Below, piece after piece: positions 35,605 through 44,469 of a stretch of DNA of 64,000 nt. The DNA comes from an uncultured Bacteroidota bacterium. Lineage in GTDB: Bacteria; Bacteroidota; Bacteroidia; B-17B0; Aurantibacillaceae. The stretch spans positions 248,001 through 312,000 of the forward strand of contig CAILKE010000004.1 in the NCBI GenBank assembly GCA_903834765.1. The letters are read 5' to 3'. The notes beneath the pieces were generated by a model. It saw only the letters and a program-made list of their open reading frames with translations, was not told the origin of the DNA and searched no databases. The position numbers and the translations under genes are program-made. The number at the start of each line of letters is the position of its first letter. Position 1 is the first letter of the stretch.

Positions 35605-35698
35605 AACACAGAATAGTTGAGTGCACAGAGTTTAAGGAGAGAATTTTATTTAAACTAAAAACTCAGTGTTCTCAAAAAAACTCATTGACTCTGTGTTT
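35605..35698. repeat. Long CACAGAG-type palindrome
   Basis: Arms beginning AACACAGA (35605-35612) and ending TCTGTGTTT (35690-35698) enclose further complementary phrases (GCACAGAGTTT; AACTCATTGACTC). Same class as the two palindromes at 44256-44458. These intergenic palindromes are known from many Bacteroidota genomes. Confidence 0.6.
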
Positions 35699-35717
35699 AA
35701 ATTTTGAAATTATTTTT

Positions 35718-36416
35718 TTGAAGAAACATTTTTTTATAATTGCTATTTTATTCTGTTGGTGCGGATTTCAAGCATTTAGTCAAATGACTATCAAAGGTGT
35801 TGTAACGGAACCTGATAGTATTACACCAATGCCTTTTGTATATGTAATTAATAGCCAAACAGGTTTAGGGCAAATGAGTGATGGTAATGGACATTTTACT
35901 ATTCAAGCATCTGATAAGGATTCTATCATTTTTTCATTCATTGGTTATGTGCGTCTAAAACTTCCTGCCAATAAGCTATACAGAGGTGGTTATAAAGAAA
36001 GTAAAGTTGTGATGATTGAAACGGCTTATAAATTAAATCAGGTGATTGTTAGTGATTTTAAATTGAAACCTTACGAAAAAGATTATATGAAGCGTGTGAT
36101 CCAGGGATCTAAAACATCAGTAATCAATGCAATGGAAAGTCCTATTTCAGCTTTATATATGCAATTTAGTCAGAAAGGAAGAGAACAACGTAAGCTGGCG
36201 AAAATATTTGAAGATATTTTTATACAGGAAGAAGTTGCCAAAAAATTTAATCCTGAAGTGTTGCGCAAATTAACAGGTGACGATAAAATTGATTTCGATA
36301 AATTCAGAAAATATTGCTACTATCTAAGCAATGATTACATCATCAATCACGATGGTTATGATTTGTATTACCGTGTAATGGATTGCTATTACAGGTGGAA
36401 GGATGAGAAGAGGTAG
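35718..36416 (+). CDS. Secreted CarboxypepD-regulatory-like domain protein
   Basis: 232 aa. The signal peptide KKHFFIIAILFCWCGFQAFSQ implies a start at the TTG 35718-35720; an earlier in-frame TTG at 35685 lies inside a palindromic repeat and is less likely. Residues about 25-105 form a carboxypeptidase regulatory-like (transthyretin-type) domain: IKGVVTEPDSITPMPFVYVINSQ, GHFTIQASDKDSIIFSFIGY. This domain is typical of SusC-like plugs and related surface proteins, but the barrel is absent. The C-terminal 120 residues are helical and charged with no recognisable family. No T9SS or lipobox motif, so periplasmic. Stands alone between dnaX and queG, the latter convergent at a distance of seven bases. 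Confidence 0.78.
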   Translation: MKKHFFIIAILFCWCGFQAFSQMTIKGVVTEPDSITPMPFVYVINSQTGLGQMSDGNGHFTIQASDKDSIIFSFIGYVRLKLPANKLYRGGYKESKVVMIETAYKLNQVIVSDFKLKPYEKDYMKRVIQGSKTSVINAMESPISALYMQFSQKGREQRKLAKIFEDIFIQEEVAKKFNPEVLRKLTGDDKIDFDKFRKYCYYLSNDYIINHDGYDLYYRVMDCYYRWKDEKR

Positions 36417-36423
36417 TTTTATG

Positions 36424-37341
36424 TTATTTCAAAAATTCTAAGTTACGTTTCAATCCCTTGTATTTAGTGCGTTTGATGGCACTGTGTTTAAAGACGGAAT
36501 TAAATAACTCTTCACTTAACTCATACCACTCGTCTTTAGAAAAATCAATTAAGCCATTCGTGTTTTTTAATTGCGGCTCTTGATGCTCTTGACTAAAGCT
36601 ATTCCAAGGGCAAACATCTTGGCATACATCACAACCAAAAGCCCAGTTGTCCATTTTGTGTTTAAATTCGGAAGGAATCGCTTCTTTTAATTCGATGGTT
36701 AAATAACTAATACATTTACTGCCATCAACAATGTAAGGAGCTACTATAGCTTCAGTAGGACAAGCATCTATGCATTTTGTGCAAGTGCCACAATAATCTT
36801 TTATAGGTCCGTCATAATCTAAATCAATATCCAAAATGAGTTCAGCGATGAAAAAAAAAGAACCCTGTTGTTTATTAATGAGATTAGTATTTTTACCAAT
36901 CCAGCCTAAGCCACTTTTTTTTGCCCATGCTTTATCCAATACTGGTGCGCTATCTACAAACACTCTTCCATTGATATCGCCAATTTGTTCTTTGAGTGTA
37001 TAAACAAATTCTTTTAATTTTTCTTTGATGATTTCGTGGTAATCATTACCATAAGCATACTTTGAAATCTTTGGCGCATCAGGATTTTGAGTTTGCTCTG
37101 GATAATAATTAAATAGTAATGATACAACTGATTTAGCGCCTTCTACTAAGAGTGTCGGATCAAGGCGTTTATCAAAATAATTCTCCATATACTGCATTTG
37201 ACCATGCATAGAGGCTTTTAGCCATTTTTCCAAATGAGTCGCTTCTTCCTCTAAAAACCCTGCTTTAGAAATACCACAAAAATCAAAGCCTAAACGCTTC
37301 GCTTCTGTTTTAATGAGTTGTGTATGTTTTTGGGACTTCAA
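36424..37341 (-). CDS. queG: Epoxyqueuosine reductase QueG
   Basis: Cobalamin-dependent [4Fe-4S] enzyme that reduces epoxyqueuosine to queuosine in the wobble position of tRNA. 305 aa. The two ferredoxin-like clusters are [16 protein letters not shown] (about residue 190) and [11 protein letters not shown] (about residue 240). The N-terminal cobalamin-binding part has [13 protein letters not shown] and the catalytic region [24 protein letters not shown]. The likely start is TTG 37339-37341; no in-frame ATG lies further upstream before the previous gene. It follows the small hypothetical gene by 17 bases and may share its transcript. Confidence 0.95.
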   Translation of the reverse strand: MKSQKHTQLIKTEAKRLGFDFCGISKAGFLEEEATHLEKWLKASMHGQMQYMENYFDKRLDPTLLVEGAKSVVSLLFNYYPEQTQNPDAPKISKYAYGNDYHEIIKEKLKEFVYTLKEQIGDINGRVFVDSAPVLDKAWAKKSGLGWIGKNTNLINKQQGSFFFIAELILDIDLDYDGPIKDYCGTCTKCIDACPTEAIVAPYIVDGSKCISYLTIELKEAIPSEFKHKMDNWAFGCDVCQDVCPWNSFSQEHQEPQLKNTNGLIDFSKDEWYELSEELFNSVFKHSAIKRTKYKGLKRNLEFLK

Positions 37342-37358
37342 TTATTAATTAGACAAAT

Positions 37359-37664
37359 TTAGTCTGATAACTTATCTTTAATAAGGTTCTTTATCATATT
37401 CATCAATCCACCTGAATTTGATTTTTCGCCTTTTATTTCTGAAAAAACAGAGCCAACCGTTTTGATGATTGAAAATGCAGACTTAAACAAACTGCCATTT
37501 AAAATGCCGGAAACAATTTTAGTAACACCAGTTGTAACAATCTCTTCAGGTAATGTTTGAAGTTGTATCTTGATTAATTCTTCCTGTTTTTTGATGCGCT
37601 TTTTAACACGAATTTCTTCGCGTTCTAAATCAGCATAAGAAACGATATTGTAATTGTTATTCAT
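37359..37664 (-). CDS. Small protein of unknown function
   Basis: 101 aa from the ATG at 37662-37664 (an adjacent ATG at 37665-37667 is equally possible). A longer reading through the upstream gene is less likely. Charged N-terminal helix (SYADLEREEIRVKKRIKKQEELIK) followed by a weakly hydrophobic Gly/Ser-rich part (GVTKIVSGILNGSLFKSAFSIIKTVGSVF). No family recognised. The start overlaps the end of the holin-like membrane protein gene by about eight bases, indicating translational coupling. The trio YtxH - holin-like - this gene is likely one operon acting at the inner membrane. Confidence 0.65.
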   Translation of the reverse strand: MNNNYNIVSYADLEREEIRVKKRIKKQEELIKIQLQTLPEEIVTTGVTKIVSGILNGSLFKSAFSIIKTVGSVFSEIKGEKSNSGGLMNMIKNLIKDKLSD

Positions 37665-38034
37665 CATCTTCATCAAAATTATTAGGATCGTTTTCGAAAA
37701 ATACATGAGTAATCATATTCATCACTTTGCCTGAAAAATAAATTTTGTACAAGGCTATGAATAATAATAAAATAAATACGGAAATACCTGCTACTAAAGC
37801 AAAACCATAAAATGTGCTGTTTAGTCTTTCAGCAAAAAAATAGGCTAACGTGAAGCCAAAAAACAGAAACACAAAAAATAATATGATGGATGCCACAAAA
37901 ATATAAACAATCTTACTAGTGATTTTGGCGGTTTTTTTTGCCGATTGAATCTTTAATAATAATATACGATCATCTGTATATTTTTTTACTAATTCGAATG
38001 TTTCTTCAAAATAAGTATTGCTGTTATCTTCCAT
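37657..38034 (-). CDS. Phage holin-like superfamily III membrane protein (YqjE-like)
   Basis: 125 aa. Two transmembrane segments at about residues 40-65 (KIVYIFVASIILFFVFLFFGFTLAYFF) and 75-98 (FYGFALVAGISVFILLLFIALY), an amphipathic N-terminal helix and an acidic C-terminus (NFDEDDE). This topology matches the YqjE/Phage_holin_3_6-like family of small cytoplasmic-membrane proteins that often accompany YtxH- or YqjD-type proteins. No lytic role is implied. The family name is a weak match; membrane location is secure. Start is ATG 38032-38034. Confidence 0.68.
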   Translation of the reverse strand: MEDNSNTYFEETFELVKKYTDDRILLLKIQSAKKTAKITSKIVYIFVASIILFFVFLFFGFTLAYFFAERLNSTFYGFALVAGISVFILLLFIALYKIYFSGKVMNMITHVFFENDPNNFDEDDE

Positions 38035-38054
38035 TTCGTATCGTTTAAAAATAA

Positions 38055-38282
38055 TTAAGCTTTATCATTCGAATTAAACTCTTGTTGCATTTGCAATAAT
38101 TCTGTTAGCTCATTTTCTAGTTGATTGATTTTGGATTTGATATTATCAGCTGTTGCTTTTGCTTTTTCTTTAGCACTTTCCACAAACTCTTTACCTTTTT
38201 CAGATTCCAATAGTTTAACAATAGCAACACCTGCTATAGCACCTAATACTAATGCGCCAATTATTTTTGTTTTTTCGCTCAT
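38055..38282 (-). CDS. YtxH domain protein
   Basis: 75 aa. One glycine-rich N-terminal membrane segment (IIGALVLGAIAGVAIVKLL) followed by a charged amphipathic helix with ESAKEKAKATADNIKSKI repeats and a short coiled coil. This is the YtxH pattern, a stress-associated small membrane protein family in many phyla. First gene of the trio, ATG at 38280-38282, divergent from the AI-2E exporter. Confidence 0.75.
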   Translation of the reverse strand: MSEKTKIIGALVLGAIAGVAIVKLLESEKGKEFVESAKEKAKATADNIKSKINQLENELTELLQMQQEFNSNDKA

Positions 38283-38354
38283 TATTTTGTGTTCTTAAAT
38301 ATTTATACTAATTTACTAAAAATTTCTAATCTAAATACCTTAGTGATTTATATC

Positions 38355-39455
38355 ATGAATCCATTGTCTAATCATAATCCAAACAAAAATATTTTTTTAG
38401 TATTCATCATTTTATTTGGTTTAATGTTAGCGTTTTCGTTGAGAGAATATTTTACGGCATTTTTAGGGAGTGTTATTTTTTACGTATTATTTAAAGGGTG
38501 GATGAACAAGTTGGTTCACGAAAAAAAATGGAAAAAAAGTTGGGCTGCCATTTTAATCATGATTATTTCGTTTTTTATTATTCTATTACCAATTACATTT
38601 TTTGTGACTATGGTATATAATAAAGTAGTGCCAATAGCATCTAATCAGGCTGCTTTTATGCCATACTTGCATCAAATGGATTCTACCTTTCAACAAGATT
38701 TTGGTATTGAAGTTTTAAATCCAAAAAATATGGAAGAAATAAGATCAACGAGTGCTAAGGTATTGTCTGGCGCTATAAGTGAAGGATTTAATTTTGTTTC
38801 TTCTATTGTGATGCTTTATTTCTTTTTGTATTTTATGTTGATTAATTTTAATCGAATGGAGGCTTCTCTTTTAAAGACACTGCCGTTTAGAGAGGAAAAT
38901 ATTAAGATATTTGGCGATGAATTAAAATCACATACGTTTAGTAATGCTGTTGGAATTCCATTAATTGCTTTAGTTCAAGGAGCATTTGCATTCGTAGTAT
39001 ATTATATAGCAGGAGTTCCACAATCAGGCTTTTGGGCTATATTAACGGGTTTTGCTTCCGTTATTCCTATTGTGGGAACCGGTATTATCTGGGTGCCAGT
39101 TTGTATTTATTTATTTGCCTTTGGTCATACATGGCAAGGTGTGTTAGTTTTAGCGTGGAGTGCCATAGTGATGGGAAGTATGGATAACGTGATTCGTTTT
39201 GTGTTGGCAAAAAAAATGGCAGATGTGCATCCTGTAATAACTGTCTTGGGTATTATTTTAGGATTAGAATATTTAGGAGTAACAGGTTTAATTTTTGGTC
39301 CCTTACTAATTTCTTACTTTGTTATTTTATTGAAAATTTATTATGCCGATCATCATAACTTGCCAATAGAATTTGAGCAAAAAGAACCTGAACTGGAGTT
39401 AGGTATTCCTTTTGTTTACAATAAAAAATTTCGAACAAAAGAGAATAAAAAATAA
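38355..39455 (+). CDS. AI-2E family transporter (PerM-like permease)
   Basis: 366 aa from the ATG at 38355; an in-frame GTG 22 codons earlier gives a non-hydrophobic extension and is unlikely. About eight transmembrane segments are visible, with the family's paired N-terminal helices (FLVFIILFGLMLAFSLREYFTAFLGSVIFYVLF) and a large soluble loop at residues about 95-150. The C-terminal half includes GFWAILTGFASVIPIVGTGIIWVPV and the family-typical VLGIILGLEYLGVTGLIFGPLLISYF. Members export autoinducer-2 or act as Na+/H+ antiporters; substrate here is unknown. Convergent with ruvB, 13 bases apart. Confidence 0.9.
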   Translation: MNPLSNHNPNKNIFLVFIILFGLMLAFSLREYFTAFLGSVIFYVLFKGWMNKLVHEKKWKKSWAAILIMIISFFIILLPITFFVTMVYNKVVPIASNQAAFMPYLHQMDSTFQQDFGIEVLNPKNMEEIRSTSAKVLSGAISEGFNFVSSIVMLYFFLYFMLINFNRMEASLLKTLPFREENIKIFGDELKSHTFSNAVGIPLIALVQGAFAFVVYYIAGVPQSGFWAILTGFASVIPIVGTGIIWVPVCIYLFAFGHTWQGVLVLAWSAIVMGSMDNVIRFVLAKKMADVHPVITVLGIILGLEYLGVTGLIFGPLLISYFVILLKIYYADHHNLPIEFEQKEPELELGIPFVYNKKFRTKENKK

Positions 39456-39468
39456 TAAGACTATCATA

Positions 39469-40500
39469 TTAATCCTCGAATAAACCACCCAATCTTCCTT
39501 TGAAGGATTTGCCAAGGTGTTTATATGCTTTTTCAGTAGCTTCCCTACCTCTTGGTGTACGAGCTAAGTAGCCTTCTTGTATTAAAAAAGGTTCGTAAAC
39601 TTCTTCTATAGTGCCAGATTCTTCTCCTACAGCAGTGCTAATAGTAGTAATGCCAACAGGGCCTCCTTTAAATTTTTCGATAATAGCGGAAAGTATACGA
39701 ATATCCATTTCGTCCAAGCCATTTTTATCAACGTTTAAAGCTTTTAAACCATAAGTAGCAATATCAATAGTAATAGTTCCATCGCCTTTTATTTGGGCAA
39801 AATCTCTTACGCGTCTTAGTAATGCATTCGCAATCCGCGGCGTTCCGCGGCTTCTGCGCGCTATTTCGTATGCGGCTTCATCCGCAATTTCTACACCCAA
39901 TATATCAGAGCTACGTTGCACGATACCAGTTAAAACTTTACTATCGTAATAATTTAAGCGAGAGGTAATTCCGAAACGTGCTCGTAAAGGTGCTGTTAAT
40001 AAGCCACTGCGAGTGGTTGCGCCAACAAGAGTGAATGGATTTAATTTAATTTGAACCGTGCGAGCGTTTGGGCCGCTATCAATCATGATATCAATTTTAT
40101 AATCTTCCATAGCAGAATATAAATACTCTTCTACGATAGGACTTAGGCGATGGATTTCATCAATAAATAAAACATCAAACGGCTCAAGGTTAGTTAGTAA
40201 GCCTGCCAGATCGCCTGGTTTATCAAGAACGGGGCCACTAGTGACTCTTAAATTAACCCCTAAATCATTAGAGATAATATGAGCTAATGTGGTTTTTCCT
40301 AAACCTGGAGGGCCATGTAATAATACATGATCAAGGGCCTCTTCTCGTTTTTTAGCAGCTTGTACAAACACTAATAAATTATCCACCACAGATGCTTGTC
40401 CACTGAAATCATTGAATTCAATGGGACGTAAGGCTTTTTCATAGTCCTTATCGGTGTTGTTTAACTTGTCGTTATTAGCGTCTAAATTATCATTCATCAT
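39469..40500 (-). CDS. ruvB: Holliday junction branch-migration helicase RuvB
   Basis: AAA+ motor of the RuvAB complex that drives branch migration during recombination repair. 343 aa; Walker [12 protein letters not shown] (about residue 64), Walker [11 protein letters not shown] (about 115), sensor 1 [20 protein letters not shown] and arginine-finger region, C-terminal winged helix ending [14 protein letters not shown]. Highly conserved and complete. The start is one of two adjacent ATGs (40498 or 40495). ruvA and ruvC are not adjacent. Separated from folC by 120 bases. Confidence 0.97.
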   Translation of the reverse strand: MMNDNLDANNDKLNNTDKDYEKALRPIEFNDFSGQASVVDNLLVFVQAAKKREEALDHVLLHGPPGLGKTTLAHIISNDLGVNLRVTSGPVLDKPGDLAGLLTNLEPFDVLFIDEIHRLSPIVEEYLYSAMEDYKIDIMIDSGPNARTVQIKLNPFTLVGATTRSGLLTAPLRARFGITSRLNYYDSKVLTGIVQRSSDILGVEIADEAAYEIARRSRGTPRIANALLRRVRDFAQIKGDGTITIDIATYGLKALNVDKNGLDEMDIRILSAIIEKFKGGPVGITTISTAVGEESGTIEEVYEPFLIQEGYLARTPRGREATEKAYKHLGKSFKGRLGGLFED

Positions 40501-40620
40501 CAGTGTAAAAATACGTAATTATAAAATGCACTACTGCTATGAATTGTAGCAATTATGATTTTCATCAAAAGACTAAAATAGATTGAAATCAAAACGATTA
40601 AAATGCTAATGCTTTTTCTT

Positions 40621-41907
40621 CTACAACACATCAGCAACCGTAAAGGTACTGCCGCCTATAAAAATTAAGTCGCCCGCTTTGGCTAGTTTTTTAGCCTTTT
40701 CTAAAGCTTCAGGTACAGTTTTAAAAGTTTTTCCTTTCAATCCAACTTTAGCTGCTTGTATGCTCAATTCTTTTTCATCTAAGGCTCTAGGGATAGATGC
40801 TTTACAAAAATAGTACTCTGCATCTTTTGGTAAGAGTTTTAATATTTTAGTGAGGTCTTTATCATTTACCATCCCTAAAACAACATGTAATTTTTTATAG
40901 GTATATCTTTTTAGGTTTTGAAGCACTTCTTTAACACCATCTTCGTTATGACCTGTATCAGCTATGACTAAAGGTTTTTGAGAGAGGGTTTGCCATCTGC
41001 CTTGCAGACCTGTTAATTTTTGCACCTGTTTTAAGGCATTAACAATGGCGTGTTCTTGAATGATATACCCTTTTTCTTTTAAAATTTCGACAGTGTTTAA
41101 TACACCAGGTAAATTTTTCAATTGATAGGATCCTAAAAGATCTAATGCGTAATGGTGAGTTGTGTTTGTTTTTTTGTGAAGGATATCAATTTGTAATAAG
41201 TCGTTTTCGTAACTATAGGAATTTATTTTATAATTTTTATCGGCAAATTCTAATGACGCTTTTAATTCTCTTGCTCTGTTGCCGAAGACAGTCAAGCATT
41301 CTATTTGTGTTTGACTTACAGTTACTGGAATACGAGCTTTGATGATGCCTGCTTTTTCTGCTGCAATTTTTTGAATAGTGTCACCTAATAAATTTATATG
41401 ATCTAAGCCAATGTTTGTAATAAGGCTACACACAGGAGTAATCACGTTAGTAGAATCTAATCGACCACCAAGTCCCACCTCGATAATAGCAACATCTACT
41501 TCTTGTTGTGCAAAATAATGAAAGGCTAATCCAACAGTCCATTCAAAAAATGAAGGCTCTATGGCTTCAAATTTCGATTGATAATCTTCTACAAATGTTA
41601 CAACTTCTTGTTTCGAAATCATTTTGCCATTGATTTTGATTCGCTCTCTGAAATCGACTAAATGTGGAGATGTATATAATCCTGTTTTATAGCCTGCTTG
41701 TTGTAAAATAGCGGCTAACATATGTGAAGATGAACCTTTGCCATTAGTACCTGCTACGTGAATGCATTTTATTTTTTTTTCGGGATTACCTAATGCTTTA
41801 CAAATCGCTATTGTATTATTTAGATCCGCTATATAAGCTGCTTGTCCTATGCGCTGATACATAGGGAGTTTAGAAAATAAGTAATCTAAGGTTTGTGGAT
41901 AGGTCAT
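40621..41907 (-). CDS. folC: Bifunctional dihydrofolate synthase / folylpolyglutamate synthase
   Basis: Mur-ligase-fold enzyme that joins glutamate to dihydropteroate and extends folate polyglutamates. 428 aa, complete. The P-loop is IHVAGTNGKGSSSHMLAAIL, followed by GLYTSPHLVDFRERI, the EVGLGGRLDSTNVI signature and the C-terminal ADTGHNEDGVKEVL. Start ATG 41905-41907. It is 83 bases downstream of tonB, separated by a repeat-rich spacer, and may be read together with the tonB-exbD-exbB operon. Confidence 0.95.
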   Translation of the reverse strand: MTYPQTLDYLFSKLPMYQRIGQAAYIADLNNTIAICKALGNPEKKIKCIHVAGTNGKGSSSHMLAAILQQAGYKTGLYTSPHLVDFRERIKINGKMISKQEVVTFVEDYQSKFEAIEPSFFEWTVGLAFHYFAQQEVDVAIIEVGLGGRLDSTNVITPVCSLITNIGLDHINLLGDTIQKIAAEKAGIIKARIPVTVSQTQIECLTVFGNRARELKASLEFADKNYKINSYSYENDLLQIDILHKKTNTTHHYALDLLGSYQLKNLPGVLNTVEILKEKGYIIQEHAIVNALKQVQKLTGLQGRWQTLSQKPLVIADTGHNEDGVKEVLQNLKRYTYKKLHVVLGMVNDKDLTKILKLLPKDAEYYFCKASIPRALDEKELSIQAAKVGLKGKTFKTVPEALEKAKKLAKAGDLIFIGGSTFTVADVL

Positions 41908-41990
41908 TTTTTTATTTGTTGTTTGATAGATGTTATTTGTTGTTTGAGTTTTTCAAAAAACTAAAAACTTTTTTCAAACAACCTTAACCA
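41908..41990. repeat. Low-complexity inverted spacer repeat (folC/tonB)
   Basis: A TTTGTTGTTTGA-rich half followed by a CAAAAAACTAAAAAC-rich half forms an imperfect inverted repeat. A very similar spacer occurs at 43274-43370 between exbD and exbB. Confidence 0.6.
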
Positions 41991-42860
41991 TTAAAAACTA
42001 AAAACCATCGTTAACGTTCCTTTTTGCTCGCCCTCAGCGCCACTCACATTAAATTTGGTAGCAAATGCTGCTTGGCGTGCAATGGTTTTTAAATTAGAGC
42101 TATTGGTATTTGTACCTCTACCGTTGGCTTCTGCGCGAATAACATTTCCGTTTTTATCAACGACTATTTCTACAACAACCTTTCCTTCTTCGGTAATGTT
42201 TTTAGGTAAAGATGGCGGTTTTACCATGCTACGCCCTGCTAAACTAAAGCCAACGCCGCCAGGACCATGTCCATTTCCAGGACCTTTATCAGGACCATCT
42301 CCTCCTCCATCACCACCACCTGTTCCACCAGTACCATGTGTATTAGGGTTTCCGTTAGGACTACCATCATTTCCAGCATGCCCGCTTTCTCCATCACCTC
42401 CACCGTTTTTACCTTGATTTTTTAAGAATTTTTCTTTCAATAATTCAGCAGCAGTTTTTGGTTTTACTTCCACTTTAGGCTTAGTAGGCGTTATAATAGT
42501 TGTGTTATTTTCTATTTTGGGATTTGTTTTTGTGATGTTTACGTCTTCACCTGTTTCGCTGGTAACAATGTTTTCGCTATTTGCATCAAGAGTTGGTGGA
42601 GGTGTTGCTTCAGTGTTTTCAACTACAGATGTGGCATTCCCAATCCCATTTCCTTCAACATTTCCTGTACCTTCGTTGTATGTTCCAAAATTTATTTCAG
42701 TTCCACCTCCACCACCAGGAGTGGTGCTTTCAGGGAATAAGGGATTAGGAATAGGAATGATGAATAAGAATAGAAACAAAAGCAATAACCCTAAAACACC
42801 CAAGGAAATTGCTAAGGATATCAATCTGTTTTTATTTTCTTCTGCGTGTGTAAGCTGCAT
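41991..42860 (-). CDS. tonB: TonB-like energy transducer
   Basis: 289 aa. One N-terminal transmembrane anchor (residues about 12-38, LISLAISLGVLGLLLLFLFLFIIPIP), a periplasmic linker, and an 85-residue C-terminal domain (PPSLPKNITEEGKVVVEIVVDKNGNVIRAEA) that would contact outer-membrane receptors. The linker is unusual: instead of only Pro/Lys repeats it has two Gly-rich blocks (GGGGGTEINFG and, about residues 150-205, GNGHGPGGVG-type repeats). It overlaps no gene but sits two bases after exbD. Together with exbD and exbB it forms a TonB or TolA-like complex. Some doubt remains whether it is TonB or a TolA-like protein. Confidence 0.85.
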   Translation of the reverse strand: MQLTHAEENKNRLISLAISLGVLGLLLLFLFLFIIPIPNPLFPESTTPGGGGGTEINFGTYNEGTGNVEGNGIGNATSVVENTEATPPPTLDANSENIVTSETGEDVNITKTNPKIENNTTIITPTKPKVEVKPKTAAELLKEKFLKNQGKNGGGDGESGHAGNDGSPNGNPNTHGTGGTGGGDGGGDGPDKGPGNGHGPGGVGFSLAGRSMVKPPSLPKNITEEGKVVVEIVVDKNGNVIRAEANGRGTNTNSSNLKTIARQAAFATKFNVSGAEGEQKGTLTMVFSF

Positions 42861-42862
42861 GT

Positions 42863-43273
42863 TTATTTGCCGTTTGAAGGTTGTGTTGCAGCAATCATCT
42901 TACATTTTAAGCGATCACCTAGCTGCATCACATCAATAAAATCCTGATATAATAAATCTTTATCTACGTGAATAACAACGGTAGGCTCTGCTCGCCCGTT
43001 GATTTTAGCGACAAGTGCTGCTTCTAAATCGGAGTAAGGAACTTCTTTGCTATCGATATAATATTTATGATCCTTGGTAACGGCTAAGTGAATAGGGTCT
43101 TTGCTGTCTATTTGACGCTTATTAGCGGAGCTTGGTAAATTTACCTTCATGGCATTAGGACTTACCATTGTGGATAATATCAGGAAGAACAACATTAAAA
43201 AAAACATAATGTCGCTAAGCGAATCGGTACTTACCTCGGCTTCTCTGTGTCCTCTTTTGCGTAGTCGTGCCAT
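42863..43273 (-). CDS. exbD: Biopolymer transport protein ExbD / TolR
   Basis: 136 aa. One transmembrane helix at about residues 20-42 (LSDIMFFLMLFFLILSTMV) that carries the conserved Asp involved in proton flow (SLSDIMF), then a periplasmic ExbD domain with DKDLLYQDFIDVMQLGDRLKCKMI. Part of the proton-driven motor with ExbB. The gene lies between tonB (2 bases) and exbB (97 bases, repeat-rich). Confidence 0.93.
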   Translation of the reverse strand: MARLRKRGHREAEVSTDSLSDIMFFLMLFFLILSTMVSPNAMKVNLPSSANKRQIDSKDPIHLAVTKDHKYYIDSKEVPYSDLEAALVAKINGRAEPTVVIHVDKDLLYQDFIDVMQLGDRLKCKMIAATQPSNGK

Positions 43274-43370
43274 TTTTTATTTGTTATTGGTTGTTTGTTA
43301 ATGGTTGTTTGAGATTAACTCATTTGTTATTAGCCTTATCAAAAAACTAACAACCGAAAACCAAAAACTT
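43274..43370. repeat. Low-complexity inverted spacer repeat (exbD/exbB)
   Basis: TTGTTATTGGTTGTTTG-like and CTAACAACCGAAAACC-like halves form an imperfect inverted repeat resembling the spacer at 41908-41990 in the same operon. Confidence 0.6.
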
Positions 43371-44102
43371 TTATTTTGAAGGTTCGTTTAAAATATCTAA
43401 AAATGCAATTTGTGATTCTTCCATACGATGAGCTAATTTATCAACGCGAGTCGAAAGCCATTGAAAACCAACAAAGGCAATTACACCTACAACTAAACCT
43501 CCACCTGAGCTAATCATTTTTTGATACAAACCATCAGATACCGTTTCAATATCAACAGTTCCCGCTAATTTTATACGGTAAAAAATATGAATAACGCCTA
43601 TAATAGTTCCAATAAATCCAAACATCGGGGCAATACGTCCTGTGACATTTAAAACACTTAAGTTTTTTTCGAGGTGCGTTAATTCTGCATTAGCCGATTT
43701 GTCCATCGCTTCTCTGATTTCAGTCATATTTTGGCCTATGCGAGAGATGCCTTGCTCTAGCATTATTGATTCGGGTGTATTAACGCTTTTGCAAAGAGCA
43801 CGTGCATTGGCTAAATTACCATTATTGATCATGTCCTTAATACTAGGTAATAAGGTAGCATTTTTCTTAGATGCCTTTGAAATAATTAAGACTCTTTCTA
43901 CCATGATGTAAATAGCCAACACCAATAGGATAGCCAAGGGAATCATAATGATACCACCTTTGGAGATCATTTCAAACAGGGATATTTCTGTTGGTGGCAA
44001 ATCAGCCACTGTTTGTATGCCTGTTACAGCGGGTTGAGCAGCTACAGTTTCTGCTACAGTGGTTGCAACCGTATTGGTAATTTGAAGAATGAATGATAAC
44101 AT
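43371..44102 (-). CDS. exbB: MotA/TolQ/ExbB proton channel family protein
   Basis: 243 aa, inner membrane. Three transmembrane segments: about residues 48-70 (KGGIIMIPLAILLVLAIYIM), 150-172 (GRIAPMFGFIGTIIGVIHIF) and 198-218 (GGGLVVGVIAFVGFQW). The family segment APMFGFIGTIIGVI and the C-terminal GL.V.VIAF region are typical. Works with ExbD and TonB to couple the proton gradient to outer-membrane transport. First gene of the operon, ATG at 44100-44102. Confidence 0.94.
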   Translation of the reverse strand: MLSFILQITNTVATTVAETVAAQPAVTGIQTVADLPPTEISLFEMISKGGIIMIPLAILLVLAIYIMVERVLIISKASKKNATLLPSIKDMINNGNLANARALCKSVNTPESIMLEQGISRIGQNMTEIREAMDKSANAELTHLEKNLSVLNVTGRIAPMFGFIGTIIGVIHIFYRIKLAGTVDIETVSDGLYQKMISSGGGLVVGVIAFVGFQWLSTRVDKLAHRMEESQIAFLDILNEPSK

Positions 44103-44469
44103 AAGACTTAGATTTTAATTACACGAAATTAGGTTAGAATAGAGTGTATAATTTAAATCATAAGTGATGTTTTAAACAGATTTGTGTTAGTATAATGTTG
44201 AGGTGGGGAAAAAGATACAGAGTATCATAATTTTTTGATTCAAAAAAAGTAAATTAACACAGAGGTTTGGAGTTTTAAGAGTTCACAGAAGAGGTTTGAG
44301 AAGATTTAATAATAAACTCTGTGGCACTCTCTTTACTCTGAGCTCTCCGTGTTCGGCTTTTCTATACTTAATGCAGAGGTATAAAGTTTTGTGAGTTCAC
44401 AGAATGGTTATTAAAAATAACTCCGTGTAATCTTTTTCTCTCTATTACTCTGCGTTAAAAAAAGAATCC
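44103..44469. other. Intergenic region with palindromic repeats
   Basis: 367 bases between exbB and kynU, both on the minus strand. The first 150 bases upstream of exbB are AT-rich and should hold its promoter; TAATTTCG around 44122 is one base off the -7 consensus. The remainder is filled by two CACAGAG-type palindromes (44256-44458). Confidence 0.65.
44256..44458. repeat. Two consecutive CACAGAG-type palindromes
   Basis: Unit A (44256-44353) has arms AACACAGAGG and CTCCGTGTT. Unit B (44368-44458) has arms TTAATGCAGAGGTA and TACTCTGCGTTAA. Each contains an inner GTTCACAGA and CTCTGTG/CTCCGTG phrase. Non-coding. Same class as the palindrome at 35605-35698. Confidence 0.7.

Noticed and set aside
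42055-42939. Pro-rich antisense ORFs opposite tonB
   Set aside because: They arise from the glycine-rich linker of TonB read in reverse and have no plausible product.
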